Assembly (NCBI GenBank): GCA_032117595.1
Contig: JAULYZ010000032.1
Span: 59,135-123,134, forward strand
Reading direction: 5' to 3'
DNA: 64,000 nt
From: WLJO01 sp032117595
GTDB taxonomy: Bacteria > Actinomycetota > Acidimicrobiia > Acidimicrobiales > Ilumatobacteraceae
Shown: in pieces, positions 32,479 to 40,941 of the stretch
Position numbering within the stretch: the stretch's first letter is position 1
How the letters are laid out: each line of letters begins with the position of its first letter
Notes under the pieces: model-generated
What the model was told of the DNA's origin: nothing
The model's database searches: none
What the model saw: the letters and a program-made list of their open reading frames with translations, nothing else
Translations under genes and position numbers: made by a program

Positions 32479-34212
32479 ATGGATCGTTGGATCGTCGACA
32501 GTGAACCGGGCGGGCGCTTCCCCGCATGGACCCGCGGCAACGCCGCTGATGTATTCCCCGAGCCGGTATCGCCCCTGTTCGTCTCGCTCTATCTCCACGA
32601 CGGCATGAGCCAGGCGCTCCGCGATGCCTACATCGACATCGGCGTCTACGACTTCGACGAGATCCCCAACGCCAACGGCAAGGACCACCCGGTGCTGTTC
32701 GGCGTGTTCGGTGGCCAGGTGTACAACCCGCTGTCGTTCATCCGAGTATTCGGCGCCCGCATGCCCGGCGCGTCACCCGATGCCATCGACAAGGCCTTCT
32801 TCGACGAGCGTCCGGATGTTCCCCCGTACCACCCCGAGCCGTGGCACGAGAGCCCCAAGCACGCCGAGAAGCTCGGCGCCCAGGCCGGGTTCGTGCTGAG
32901 CACGCCGGGGCTCCCCGAGCTCGACCGTGACAAGTGGCAGGCCGACACACTGCGCGCCTCACGGCCCGACTTCAGCCTCCTCGACGTCAGCGCCCTGTTC
33001 AACCGCGTGCGGGCCATGGTGCCGTACGTCCGCCAGACCTTCGAGACGGGCATGTTCGCCTCCACGCTCTCGAGCGTGGGCCCCGGCGCACTGAGCGCCA
33101 TCTGCGAGGCGCTCGGCGACGTCACCATGAGCATCCGCCTGCTCGCCGGCATCGAGGTCGACTCTGCCGAACCGCCCAAGGCGATGTGGGCCCTCTCGCG
33201 CACGGCACGCAAGTCTCGTGCGGTCACCGCCCTGTTCGAGCAGGGCGTGCCGTGCCTCGATGCCCGACTCCGCGGGAGCAACGATCCCGAGGTGAAGCAG
33301 TTCGTCGCAGCGTTCGACGACTTCCTCTTCCACTACGGCTCGCGCGGGGCGAACGAGTACGAGGCGATGACCCCGTCGTGGGAGATCTACCCCGACGGTG
33401 CGCTCGGCTCGATCGACCGCATGCGTGTCACCGACGACTCGCAGGACCCTGCAACCCGTCGCGCCGTTGCCGTCGCCGAGCGCGATCGCCTCGCTGCCGA
33501 CATCCGATCCAAGCTCGCCGGCGATGCCGAGACCCTTGGGCTCTTCAACGCTGCGCTCCAGTCGTCGGCCGTGTTCCTCGGCGGGCGAGAGCGCGCCAAG
33601 ACCAACGTCATCAAGGTGATCGGCGAGATCAAGGTCGCCATGCGCGAGGTCGCCCGCCGCATGGTGGAGGCCGGCAACCTCGACTCCGAGGAACACATCT
33701 TCATGCTCCTTGCCTCGGAGATGGACGAGTACAACAACGAACCAGCACGCTTCCGCAGCACGCTCGCGAGCCGCTTCGCCCAGTACCGGCAGCTCGCCGA
33801 GCTCGAGCCGCCGTTCGTGATCGACGGGAACCCGCCGCCCCTCTCGCAGTGGGCCAAGAAGGCGTCGGGGGCCGGCGCCCGGGCCAAGTCGGGCGATGTG
33901 CTGAAGGGTGCAGCCGGTTCGGGCGGCATTGCCGAGGGCCGCGCGCGGGTGATCCTCGACCCGATGGACCCCGCCGAGCTCGAGCCCGGCGACGTGCTCA
34001 TTGCGCCCCAGACCGACCCGTCGTGGGGACCGGTGTTCGTCCCCGCATCGGCGGTCGTGGTGAATGTCGGTGCGATGGGCAGTCACGCAATGATCGTCTC
34101 GCGCGAACTCGGCATCCCGTGCGTGGTCTCGGTGGAGAACGCCACCAACCGCATCCCCGACGGCGCCATGGTGCGCGTCGACGGCAACGCGGGCACCGTC
34201 ACCCTGCTCTAG
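32479..34212 (+). CDS. PEP-utiliser mobile-domain protein lacking ATP-grasp and PEP-binding domains
   Basis: A 577-residue protein. The last 90 residues are a PEP-utilising-enzyme swivelling domain: AEGRARVILDPMDPAELEPGDVLIAP, then GAMGSHAMIVSRELGIPCVV, whose His would carry the phosphate. The first 480 residues are alpha-helical and contain neither an ATP-grasp nucleotide site nor the PEP/pyruvate TIM barrel that partners this domain in PPDK, PpsA or rifampicin phosphotransferase. Similar stand-alone proteins occur in mycobacteria and relatives without known function. AAGGAG precedes the ATG. The partner could be an ATP-grasp protein encoded elsewhere, or the domain may be structural. Confidence 0.8.
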   Translation: MDRWIVDSEPGGRFPAWTRGNAADVFPEPVSPLFVSLYLHDGMSQALRDAYIDIGVYDFDEIPNANGKDHPVLFGVFGGQVYNPLSFIRVFGARMPGASPDAIDKAFFDERPDVPPYHPEPWHESPKHAEKLGAQAGFVLSTPGLPELDRDKWQADTLRASRPDFSLLDVSALFNRVRAMVPYVRQTFETGMFASTLSSVGPGALSAICEALGDVTMSIRLLAGIEVDSAEPPKAMWALSRTARKSRAVTALFEQGVPCLDARLRGSNDPEVKQFVAAFDDFLFHYGSRGANEYEAMTPSWEIYPDGALGSIDRMRVTDDSQDPATRRAVAVAERDRLAADIRSKLAGDAETLGLFNAALQSSAVFLGGRERAKTNVIKVIGEIKVAMREVARRMVEAGNLDSEEHIFMLLASEMDEYNNEPARFRSTLASRFAQYRQLAELEPPFVIDGNPPPLSQWAKKASGAGARAKSGDVLKGAAGSGGIAEGRARVILDPMDPAELEPGDVLIAPQTDPSWGPVFVPASAVVVNVGAMGSHAMIVSRELGIPCVVSVENATNRIPDGAMVRVDGNAGTVTLL

Positions 34213-34278
34213 ACGCACCAGCCCGCTCGGGCCACATTGGCGCGACTGCTGAGTCGCTGCGGCGCGATGCGCCGCCAG

Positions 34279-34284
34279 TACGGT
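34279..34284 (+). promoter_or_regulatory. -10 box TACGGT of a leaderless start
   Basis: TACGGT ends 7 nt before the ATG at 34292. Confidence 0.45.
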
Positions 34285-34291
34285 TGGATCG

Positions 34292-35656
34292 ATGGCGATG
34301 TCGCGGGGAACCAAGGCGCTCCTCGCCACCTCCATCGGCGTCTCGATGTCGGCCATCGACACCACGATCGTCAACGTCGCGCGCGACACCATCGCCGCCG
34401 ACCTCGAAGCAACCGACACCGGGGTGTCCTGGGTCCTGTCGGGATACAGCATCGTGTTCGCGGCTGTGCTGCTCACCTCGGGCCGCCTCGCCGACCGTTA
34501 CGGGCGCAAGCGCATCTACGACATCGGTCTGCTCCTCTTCATCGCAGCCTCCGCAGCCTGCGGTTTCGCTCCGACCGTCGAGGTACTCATCGGCGCGCGC
34601 GTCGCCCAGGCAATGGGGGCAGCACTCATCGCGCCGGCCGCGCTTGCACTCGTCCTTCCCGAGTTCCCCGTCGAGCGGCGCAGTGCCGCACTGGCCGTCT
34701 GGGGAATCGTGGGCTCCACCTCGGCCGCAGCGGGCCCGATCCTCGGCAGTCTCCTCATCGACGGGATCAACTGGCGGGCGGCCTTTTTCGTGAACGTGCC
34801 GGTGGGCCTTGCCGGATTCGCCTACGGGCAGCGCGTACTGCGCGAGTCGCGCGACGAGTCCACCCGCGGACTCCCGGACCCCGTGAGCATCCTGTGCGGG
34901 GTCGGTGCGGTCGGGCTCGTTGCACTGGCATTCACCGAGAGCAACTCCTGGGGGTTCATCGGGCCGAGAGCGCTGCTCGCCTATGCCACCGCCGCCGTGC
35001 TGATCCCGGTCTTCGTGTGGCGGTGCCGGGTGGCGCGACTGCCGGTGCTCGACCTCGCGCTGCTCCGCTCGCGATCGTTCAGCACTGCGAACGCTGCTGG
35101 GTTGCTGTTCTCGCTCCCCTTCTACGGCGCCATCGTCGCCGACGTGTCATTCCTCCAGCGCCAGTGGAACTATTCCGTGCTCGGCGCCGGTCTTGCCACC
35201 GCCTTCACGCCCATCGTGGGTGTCATCATCGGGCGACCTGCGGGCCGACTGTGCGATGTGCACGGTCACCGAGTCGTACTCGTGCCGGCCGCACTGAGCC
35301 TCGCCGCTGCCGCGTTCCTCCGCGCAGGCTTTGCCACCGAGGAATCCACCTACTGGACCCGCATGGTGCTCCCGCTCCTGCTCACCGGTGTCGGGCTCGG
35401 GGTGCTCATCCCCGGGATCCAGTCGGCGACACTCAAATACCTGCGCGCCGACCGCATGGCGATGGGATCCGCGTTCTACACCACGGTCCGGCAACTCGGC
35501 GCGGCCCTGGGCGTGGCCATCACCGTTGCGCTCCTGCAGCACCGCGACCGCTCCCCGCTCACGAACTTCCGCGTTGCGTGGGTCCTGCACGGAATCCTCG
35601 GCGTGGTGGTGGCGCTCATCCTCGCCGTGGGCTACCGGGCGCCGACCGCTGACTAG
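34292..35656 (+). CDS. MFS transporter, DHA2 (EmrB/QacA) type
   Basis: A 454-residue transporter of the DHA2 drug:H+ antiporter family. SMSAIDTTIVNVARDTIAADL in TM1, the TGVSWVLSGYSIVFAAVLLTSGRLADRYGRKR stretch over TM2 and its loop (quoted here only as the span 40-72), and AQAMGAALIAPAALALV in TM4 are diagnostic. It is shorter than the 14-helix members, so one or two helices may be missing. Likely substrates are drugs or hydrophobic metabolites. The message is probably leaderless. It stands between the PEP-utiliser gene and the PhyH gene on the same strand. Confidence 0.88.
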   Translation: MAMSRGTKALLATSIGVSMSAIDTTIVNVARDTIAADLEATDTGVSWVLSGYSIVFAAVLLTSGRLADRYGRKRIYDIGLLLFIAASAACGFAPTVEVLIGARVAQAMGAALIAPAALALVLPEFPVERRSAALAVWGIVGSTSAAAGPILGSLLIDGINWRAAFFVNVPVGLAGFAYGQRVLRESRDESTRGLPDPVSILCGVGAVGLVALAFTESNSWGFIGPRALLAYATAAVLIPVFVWRCRVARLPVLDLALLRSRSFSTANAAGLLFSLPFYGAIVADVSFLQRQWNYSVLGAGLATAFTPIVGVIIGRPAGRLCDVHGHRVVLVPAALSLAAAAFLRAGFATEESTYWTRMVLPLLLTGVGLGVLIPGIQSATLKYLRADRMAMGSAFYTTVRQLGAALGVAITVALLQHRDRSPLTNFRVAWVLHGILGVVVALILAVGYRAPTAD

Positions 35657-35692
35657 TGTCGGGGCCAGACTGATCGTCGAGGGGGAACTGCG

Positions 35693-36598
35693 ATGAACAC
35701 GATGTCACCGTCCACCACCGGACCCGGCGCACCTGCCACCACCGACAACTGGCGCGAACGTTTCACGCCCGAACTCGCGCAGCGCTACCACGACGAGGGA
35801 GTGCTGTTCATGCCCCAGTTGCTCCACCCGGAGTGGCTCGCCCTGATCGAGCTCGGCATCAACCGTGTCCTCAGCAACACCAGCCGCAAGCAACGCTTCT
35901 ACGCCGGCGACCCGGGCGAGTTCATCGACACGGTTCGCAACTTCGACCTCACCCCCGAGTTCCAGTACCTGATGTACACCTCGCCGATCGCCGACATGGC
36001 GAGCGCGCTGCTGGGCTCGGAGAAGATCTGGCTGCTGTTCGACCACGTCTTCGTGAAGGACGGCGGCGAGTGCCGACGCACCCCCTGGCACCAAGACCTC
36101 CCCTACTGGCCGATCGCCGGCGAACAGATCGTGTCGTTCTGGATCACCCTCGATGCACTGCCCAAGGAGGAGTGCCTCGAGTACATCCCGGGCACGCACC
36201 GCCAGCAGATGTACGACGGATTCGACCCCATGCGCGTGCTCGAGAGCCAGAACCTCCCGTTCTACGGCAAGGACCTCCCACAGCTTCCCGATATCGAGAA
36301 CGAGCGCGACCGCTGGGACATCCGCTCGTGGGAGATCACACCCGGCGATGTCGTGATCTTCCATCCCGGCGTGCTCCACGGCGGAGGCCCCACGTTCCAG
36401 GGACGCAAGCGACGCACGCTCGCAGTGCGCTGCTTCGGCGAGGACATCGTCTACGCAGAGCGCCCGGGCACCCGACACACAGCACCCCGCACGCCGGGTC
36501 TCCCGCTGCTGCTCAAGCCCGGCGACCCGCTGCGCCACCCCTACTACCCGCGACTGCGGCCGCTGCCCCCGCACATGCACCCCGATTCGTACACGTGA
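35693..36598 (+). CDS. Phytanoyl-CoA dioxygenase (PhyH) family protein
   Basis: A 301-residue Fe(II)/2-oxoglutarate oxygenase. His133 and Asp135 (WHQDLPYW) plus His229 (FHPGVLHGGG) form the iron facial triad, and an Arg about ten residues later (RKRRTLAVR) would bind 2-oxoglutarate. The LEYIPGTHRQQ segment is also PhyH-like. PhyH enzymes hydroxylate alpha carbons of acyl-CoAs, but bacterial ones act on varied small molecules. GAGGGGGAAC precedes the ATG. It is followed, 38 bp on, by a luciferase-like oxidoreductase on the same strand. Confidence 0.85.
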   Translation: MNTMSPSTTGPGAPATTDNWRERFTPELAQRYHDEGVLFMPQLLHPEWLALIELGINRVLSNTSRKQRFYAGDPGEFIDTVRNFDLTPEFQYLMYTSPIADMASALLGSEKIWLLFDHVFVKDGGECRRTPWHQDLPYWPIAGEQIVSFWITLDALPKEECLEYIPGTHRQQMYDGFDPMRVLESQNLPFYGKDLPQLPDIENERDRWDIRSWEITPGDVVIFHPGVLHGGGPTFQGRKRRTLAVRCFGEDIVYAERPGTRHTAPRTPGLPLLLKPGDPLRHPYYPRLRPLPPHMHPDSYT

Positions 36599-36635
36599 TC
36601 CCGCAACCCGCCTCCGACACCGTCGTGGTGACGAC

Positions 36636-37718
36636 ATGAACGGCCTCGAACGCAACGACACCGTCGCCCTCTCGGCGCTCGACCTGTGCCCGGTGAGCGA
36701 GGGCTCTACCCCGGCTGATGCGCTCGCCCACTCACTGCACCTCGCAACCCGACTCGAGGAACTCGGCTACCGCCGTCACTGGGTCGCCGAGCACCACAAC
36801 ATGCCGGGCATCGCGAGTTCGTCGCCACCGGTGCTCATGGCACACCTGGCACAGGTGACCTCACGCATCCGCATCGGGTCGGGTGGCGTCATGCTCCCCA
36901 ACCATGCGCCCCTCGCGGTCGCCGAACAGTTCGGGATGCTCGAGGCACTGCACCCCGGCCGCATCGATCTCGGACTCGGCCGCGCGCCCGGCACCGACGG
37001 CCTGACGGCGAGCGCACTGCGCCGCGGCACCATGCCCACCGCCACCGACGAGTTCCCCGACCAGCTCTCGCAACTCCTCGGGTTCTTCGGTCGCGGCTTT
37101 CCCGAGACGCACCCGTACCGAGCCATCACGGCGGTTCCTGCCCGTGGCTACCGACCCGCGATGTGGATGCTCGGCTCGAGCGACTACGGCGCACAGGTGG
37201 CGGCCGCACTCGGCTGGCCGTACTCGTTCGCCCACCACTTCATGCCCGAGGGCACCGATGAAGCGCTGCGCGCCTATCGAACCTCGTTCCGGCCCTCGGC
37301 CGAGCTCGATGCGCCCTACTCGATGCTGGGGGTCTCGGTCCTCGTCGCCGACACCGACGAGCAGGCGCACTATCTCGCCGGCTCGGGTCTGCTCATGTTC
37401 GTGCGCCTCCGTACCGGCCGACCCGGGCTGTACCCGTCGCCCGAGGAGGCCGCACACCACGAGTACTCACCCGCCGAGCAACGACTCGTGCAGTACCGCA
37501 TGCAGTCCCAGGTGGTGGGCAGCCCCTCCACCGTGCGCGATGCGCTGCAACGCCTCGTCGACCGCACCGGCGTCGACGAGTTGATGGCGGTCACGATGGC
37601 GTACGACCACACCGACCGCGTCCGCTCGTACGAACTGCTCGCCGGGGAACTGGCCGCGCGCCCGCTCGAACGCGCCGGCACCGTCGCCGCAGGTCGCGTC
37701 CTCGCCGACGCCGACTAG
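36636..37718 (+). CDS. LLM-class flavin-dependent oxidoreductase (alternate group)
   Basis: A 360-residue luciferase-like protein. LSALDLCPVSEGSTPADAL at the start, GYRRHWVAEHHNMPGIASSSPPVLM and GGVMLPNHAPLAVAEQFGMLEALHPGRIDLGLGRAPGTD in the core define the MsnO8-like alternate group of the family. Use of FMN or F420 is not decided by sequence. It may share an operon with the PhyH gene, so both oxygen-using enzymes could serve one catabolic route. No clear ribosome-binding site is seen before the ATG. Confidence 0.87.
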   Translation: MNGLERNDTVALSALDLCPVSEGSTPADALAHSLHLATRLEELGYRRHWVAEHHNMPGIASSSPPVLMAHLAQVTSRIRIGSGGVMLPNHAPLAVAEQFGMLEALHPGRIDLGLGRAPGTDGLTASALRRGTMPTATDEFPDQLSQLLGFFGRGFPETHPYRAITAVPARGYRPAMWMLGSSDYGAQVAAALGWPYSFAHHFMPEGTDEALRAYRTSFRPSAELDAPYSMLGVSVLVADTDEQAHYLAGSGLLMFVRLRTGRPGLYPSPEEAAHHEYSPAEQRLVQYRMQSQVVGSPSTVRDALQRLVDRTGVDELMAVTMAYDHTDRVRSYELLAGELAARPLERAGTVAAGRVLADAD

Positions 37719-37747
37719 GCCTGCGCGGTCGGAATGATGCAGTCGGG

Positions 37748-38608
37748 CTACGCCGCCGAGGAAGCGCCGAAGGCTTCGCGCACGTCAACAGCGATGGTGA
37801 GCGGATCCTCCAACGGGCCCCAGTGCCCGAGGTGCGGGTACTCCTTGAGCACACCGTAGGGAAGCGCCTCCGCCGTCGCCGGGGCGAACGCCATGGTGTT
37901 CGACGCCTTGTCCGAGAGTCCCACACCCACCACGACCGGCACACCGACACCCGCTGCGCGATCGCTCGTCATCAGCCCGCTCGCCTCGAAGGTGCGGGCC
38001 TCGTGCTCGGCACGGCACGCAAGCCGTACCGATCCATCGGGCAGGTCGTCGAAGCCGTATTCCACATAGGCCGCCAGACAGTCGGCGCGCATCTGGTTGA
38101 GCGGCGGGCGACCCGAGTACCGCCACATCGCCTCGGCACGCGAGGCAAAGATCTCGCGTCGTTTGCGTGCCGGACCCGCCATCTGGTTGCCGCCGTCGGC
38201 GGGACGCTGCCAGCCGGCCGGGAACACGATGGGTTCGAACAGATACGCCTGGGAGATAGTGCCGGGTGCAGCCAGTTCCGCGAGGAGGATCGCTGCACCT
38301 CCCATCGAATGACCGATCGCCCGGATGGGGCGGCCCTCGGCTCTGTCGTGAACATTGATGGCCGCCGCGCAGGCCAGCACATCGTCGGCCATCCCCGACC
38401 AGGCGAAGTGCTCATCGGCGGGCGGCGTGCTGGCGCCGTGACCGCGGAAGTCGAGCGCCCACACGTGGTAGGCGTCGGTGAGGTGGGCCACGAACGGGAT
38501 GTACGTGCGCCCGTGGAACCCGGTGGCGTGGCAGAGCAGCACGGGCGGGCCGTCGCCGCCTAGGTCGTGCAGCATGAGCGACACACCGTTGGTCGACGGG
38601 ACGTGCAT
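37748..38608 (-). CDS. Alpha/beta-fold hydrolase
   Basis: A 286-residue hydrolase with an unbroken fold: LLCHATGFHG (oxyanion loop), VWALDFRGHGAS, nucleophile elbow GHSMGG and the C-terminal HLGHWGPLEDP with the catalytic His. An Asp or Glu acid lies between. Activity is that of an esterase, lactonase or ring-cleavage hydrolase. The ATG at 38608 is used; GTG at 38623, five codons upstream, is also possible. It is divergent from the Ruc/FmdB gene, and the 168-bp gap contains the CIRCE site, which overlaps the plus-strand promoter only. Confidence 0.85.
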   Translation of the reverse strand: MHVPSTNGVSLMLHDLGGDGPPVLLCHATGFHGRTYIPFVAHLTDAYHVWALDFRGHGASTPPADEHFAWSGMADDVLACAAAINVHDRAEGRPIRAIGHSMGGAAILLAELAAPGTISQAYLFEPIVFPAGWQRPADGGNQMAGPARKRREIFASRAEAMWRYSGRPPLNQMRADCLAAYVEYGFDDLPDGSVRLACRAEHEARTFEASGLMTSDRAAGVGVPVVVGVGLSDKASNTMAFAPATAEALPYGVLKEYPHLGHWGPLEDPLTIAVDVREAFGASSAA

Positions 38609-38662
38609 CGAGGCATTGGTCACCCGAGGACTCTGCCCCCCACGGGCCGGGCCGTGCCAGTT

Positions 38663-38692
38663 TTGACCGCCGGTCGGGGACCCGCTTGTAAA
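38663..38692 (+). promoter_or_regulatory. Promoter TTGACC-N18-TGTAAA before the CIRCE site
   Basis: -35 TTGACC (38663-38668) and -10 TGTAAA (38687-38692) are separated by 18 bp. The -10 abuts the left arm of the CIRCE inverted repeat, so bound HrcA would cover the transcription start. Confidence 0.6.
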
Positions 38693-38719
38693 CTGGCACT
38701 CCTGCCGTTCGAGTGCTAA
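38693..38719 (+). promoter_or_regulatory. CIRCE operator (HrcA-binding inverted repeat)
   Basis: CTGGCACTC (38693-38701), a 9-bp spacer and GAGTGCTAA (38711-38719) match the CIRCE consensus TTAGCACTC-N9-GAGTGCTAA: the right arm is perfect and the left arm differs at two bases. CIRCE is bound by the repressor HrcA and released in heat shock, mainly at groES/groEL. Here it sits just downstream of a -10 box and 57 bp before the Ruc/FmdB start codon. In Mycobacterium tuberculosis the Ruc gene (Rv0991c) is also known as an HrcA target. Confidence 0.88.
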
Positions 38720-38776
38720 CAGCAGACCGGAACCCACAGAGCCCACGGAACGCACCGGACTTCCCGGAGACCGATC

Positions 38777-39157
38777 ATGCCCACCTACGTGTACAAGTTC
38801 ACCGACACCGGCGAGACCATCGAGGTCCAGCAGTCCTTCACCGAGCCGTCGCTCACCGAGATCGCGCACCCCAAAGACGGTGTGGTGCGCCCGGTGAAGA
38901 AGGTGTTCCAGCCCGTCGGTGTCACCTTCAAGGGCAGCGGTTTCTACAAGACCGACAGCCGTGGGTCGTCGAGCAGCTCGTCGGGGTCGAGTTCGTCGAG
39001 CAGTACGTCGACGTCCTCGGACGCTGGATCGTCGTCGGGCTCGTCGGGTTTGGAGTCCTCCGGATCGAGCAGCTCGTCGTCGACCCCAGCGCCCGCACCC
39101 TCTGCGTCGGGCTCCTCGTCGAGTGGCTCATCGGGTACTGCTTCGTCGACGAGCTGA
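38777..39157 (+). CDS. ruc: Ruc-like/FmdB-family protein lacking all zinc-ribbon cysteines
   Basis: A 126-residue protein. Residues 1-60 follow the FmdB/Ruc pattern closely: MPTYVYKFTDTGE, then TIEVQQSFTEPSLTE, and the signature VFQPVGVTFKGSGFYKTDSR. In the family four Cys in two CxxC pairs bind Zn2+; here the whole protein has no Cys (the first pair is replaced by Phe and Thr, the second by Ile- and Pro-region residues). Residues 64-126 are Ser-rich, low-complexity and disordered, as in Ruc, the redox-switched chaperone of M. tuberculosis that holds unfolded proteins and cooperates with DnaK. The CIRCE operator upstream fits a chaperone role. Without Cys, a redox switch is not possible. GGAG precedes the ATG. 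Confidence 0.85.
   Translation: MPTYVYKFTDTGETIEVQQSFTEPSLTEIAHPKDGVVRPVKKVFQPVGVTFKGSGFYKTDSRGSSSSSSGSSSSSSTSTSSDAGSSSGSSGLESSGSSSSSSTPAPAPSASGSSSSGSSGTASSTS
38967..39154 (+). repeat. Low-complexity TCG-rich Ser-coding tract
   Basis: About 190 bp made largely of TCG/AGC/TCC codons encode the Ser-rich tail of the Ruc-like protein, with runs such as SSSSSSGSSSSSS. The tract is imperfect, mixing several serine codons, so selection on the protein rather than simple slippage is likely. Confidence 0.7.
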
Positions 39158-39203
39158 GTCGGGCACCAACGCATCGCGCCACGGACCCAGCCGAGTCGTC
39201 CGC

Positions 39204-39209
39204 TAGGTT
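39204..39209 (+). promoter_or_regulatory. -10 box TAGGTT of a leaderless start
   Basis: TAGGTT ends 8 nt before the ATG at 39218, supporting this start for uppP including its signal-like N-terminus. Confidence 0.45.
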
Positions 39210-39217
39210 CGCCGTCC

Positions 39218-40207
39218 ATGGCACTGCTCTCGACGCGTCCTTCGTCGCGTCGAGTGCGCTCCCCGCAGCGTCTTGCACTCGTCGGCCTGCTCGTACTCCT
39301 GCTGCTCGGTACCCGCGCCGCGAGCGCACAGCCGCTCGTCGAGGGAAACTCCTCGCCGAATGCCGACACCGCAGGGCTGAGCTGGGCCGACGGCCTTGCG
39401 CTCGGTGTCGTGGAGGGCATCACCGAGTACCTCCCCATCAGTTCCACCGGCCACCTCGTCATTACTGAGCGCTTCCTCGATCTCGATCCGCCCAAGGGAG
39501 CAGAGCGCGACGCACTCGACTCCTACACCGTGGTGATCCAGCTCGGAGCGATCCTCGCCGTGCTGCTGCTCTACCGCCGACGTGTCGGCCAGATCGTGTC
39601 GGGCGTCGTCGGCCACTCCGACACCGGACGGCGACTGCTGTTCTCCATCATCATCGCCTTCGTGCCCGTCGGCATCGTGGCAAAGGCGCTCGAGGACCCC
39701 ATCAGCGACCATCTGCTCAACCCGGGTCCTGTCGCCATCGCCTGGTTCGTCGGCGGTGTCGGACTCCTCGTCGGGTCCACGTGGTTGCGCAACCGCGGCC
39801 GGACGGGTCTTGCACTCGAGCAGTTCACGTACCGACACGCCGTGATCATCGGTGCGCTGCAGGTCTTCTCGCTGTGGCCCGGCGTGAGCCGCAGCCTCAC
39901 CACCATCGTCGGTGGCGTACTCGCCGGCCTCACCATCGCTGCTGCCGTGGAGTTCTCGTTCCTGCTCGGGCTCGCAACACTCTCGGCTGCGACGCTCTAC
40001 GAGATCATCACCAACGGCTCCGACATCGTCGACCGTCTTGGTGTGGGTGCACCGCTCGTGGGCATCGTGGCAGCCTTCGTCTCGGCGGCGGCCGCCATCA
40101 ACCTCTTCGTCGAGTACCTCAACCGACGGGATCTACGGATCTTCGGGGTGTATCGCGTCCTCGCCGCCGGCGTGGTGCTCGTGCTCATGCTGAGCAACAC
40201 GATCTGA
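39218..40207 (+). CDS. uppP: Undecaprenyl-diphosphatase UppP (BacA)
   Basis: A 329-residue membrane enzyme that removes a phosphate from undecaprenyl diphosphate to recycle the cell-wall lipid carrier, and can give bacitracin tolerance. EGITEYLPISSTGHL (ExxxE with Glu66/Glu70, His79) and PGVSRSLTTI (catalytic Ser/Arg) are the two active-site motifs. About eight helices are present. Compared with E. coli (273 residues) it has an extra N-terminal 45 residues that resemble a Sec signal peptide (RRVR, Leu-rich core, ASAQ). The TAGGTT box supports that long start. Confidence 0.95.
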   Translation: MALLSTRPSSRRVRSPQRLALVGLLVLLLLGTRAASAQPLVEGNSSPNADTAGLSWADGLALGVVEGITEYLPISSTGHLVITERFLDLDPPKGAERDALDSYTVVIQLGAILAVLLLYRRRVGQIVSGVVGHSDTGRRLLFSIIIAFVPVGIVAKALEDPISDHLLNPGPVAIAWFVGGVGLLVGSTWLRNRGRTGLALEQFTYRHAVIIGALQVFSLWPGVSRSLTTIVGGVLAGLTIAAAVEFSFLLGLATLSAATLYEIITNGSDIVDRLGVGAPLVGIVAAFVSAAAAINLFVEYLNRRDLRIFGVYRVLAAGVVLVLMLSNTI

Positions 40208-40235
40208 TCCGCCGTACCCAGACCTGCGCTGCGCA

Positions 40236-40940
40236 CTAGACGGAGGGCACGATACGCGGCTTCCAGGGTCGGGCCTCGTCCCAGTGGTGGCCCACCGGTC
40301 GGGCCGACCGGAGCGACTCGAGGAACTCACGTGGCCCGTCGAAGTCGGGCATCTCCACGTACGCGGCGCCGAGCGCGTTGGGGACGTGCGCGTCACTGCC
40401 GGCGCCGGCGAGCAAACCGTGTTGCAGCGCATAGTCCGCCGCCTGCTCGTTCAACGAACGCAACGAGGTCTTGGCATTGATCACCTCGATGGCGTCAACG
40501 AGGCCCGCTGCCACGAGGTCGTCGAGCGCTGCCGCCGACAGGTTCCGGCGCATCGGGTCGAACGGGTGCGGCACGTACACCACACCGCCCTGCGCGCGAA
40601 TCGCCTCGGCTGCCTCGCGCGGCGGGAGCCCGAACGGGAGATGATCGTCGAGGAACAGCCCGATGATCTCGCCTGCGTGCGTCTTGAGCTCCTCGCCGAC
40701 CACCACGCGGCACGGCAGCGAACCGGCCAGCTGAACCGCCCCCTTGATGGCGTTGTGGTCGGTGATGCACAGCACGTCGATGCCGCTCTCGAGTACCGCC
40801 TCCACCACCTCGTCGGGGGTGGTGGTGGAGTCGCCGCTCCACATGGTGTGGCTGTGCAGATCGACACGCACCCAGCCGGGACGGAGCGGCTCTGCGAGGT
40901 GCGGATGACGCGCAACCGCTTCCGGCTGGGGCGCAGGCAT
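40236..40940 (-). CDS. PHP-domain phosphoesterase
   Basis: A 234-residue PHP protein. DLHSHTMWSGDS, ITDHN, VGEELKT, YVPHPFDP and AGSDAHVP supply His/Asp residues for a three-metal site, as in the YciV/TrpH (RNase AM) family and other PHP hydrolases. The substrate may be 3',5'-nucleoside bisphosphate, an RNA 5' end or a small phosphate. It is the last gene of the TldD-PmbA operon, 1 bp after the PmbA-like stop. The association is not an established one. Confidence 0.87.
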   Translation of the reverse strand: MPAPQPEAVARHPHLAEPLRPGWVRVDLHSHTMWSGDSTTTPDEVVEAVLESGIDVLCITDHNAIKGAVQLAGSLPCRVVVGEELKTHAGEIIGLFLDDHLPFGLPPREAAEAIRAQGGVVYVPHPFDPMRRNLSAAALDDLVAAGLVDAIEVINAKTSLRSLNEQAADYALQHGLLAGAGSDAHVPNALGAAYVEMPDFDGPREFLESLRSARPVGHHWDEARPWKPRIVPSV

Positions 40941-40941
40941 C

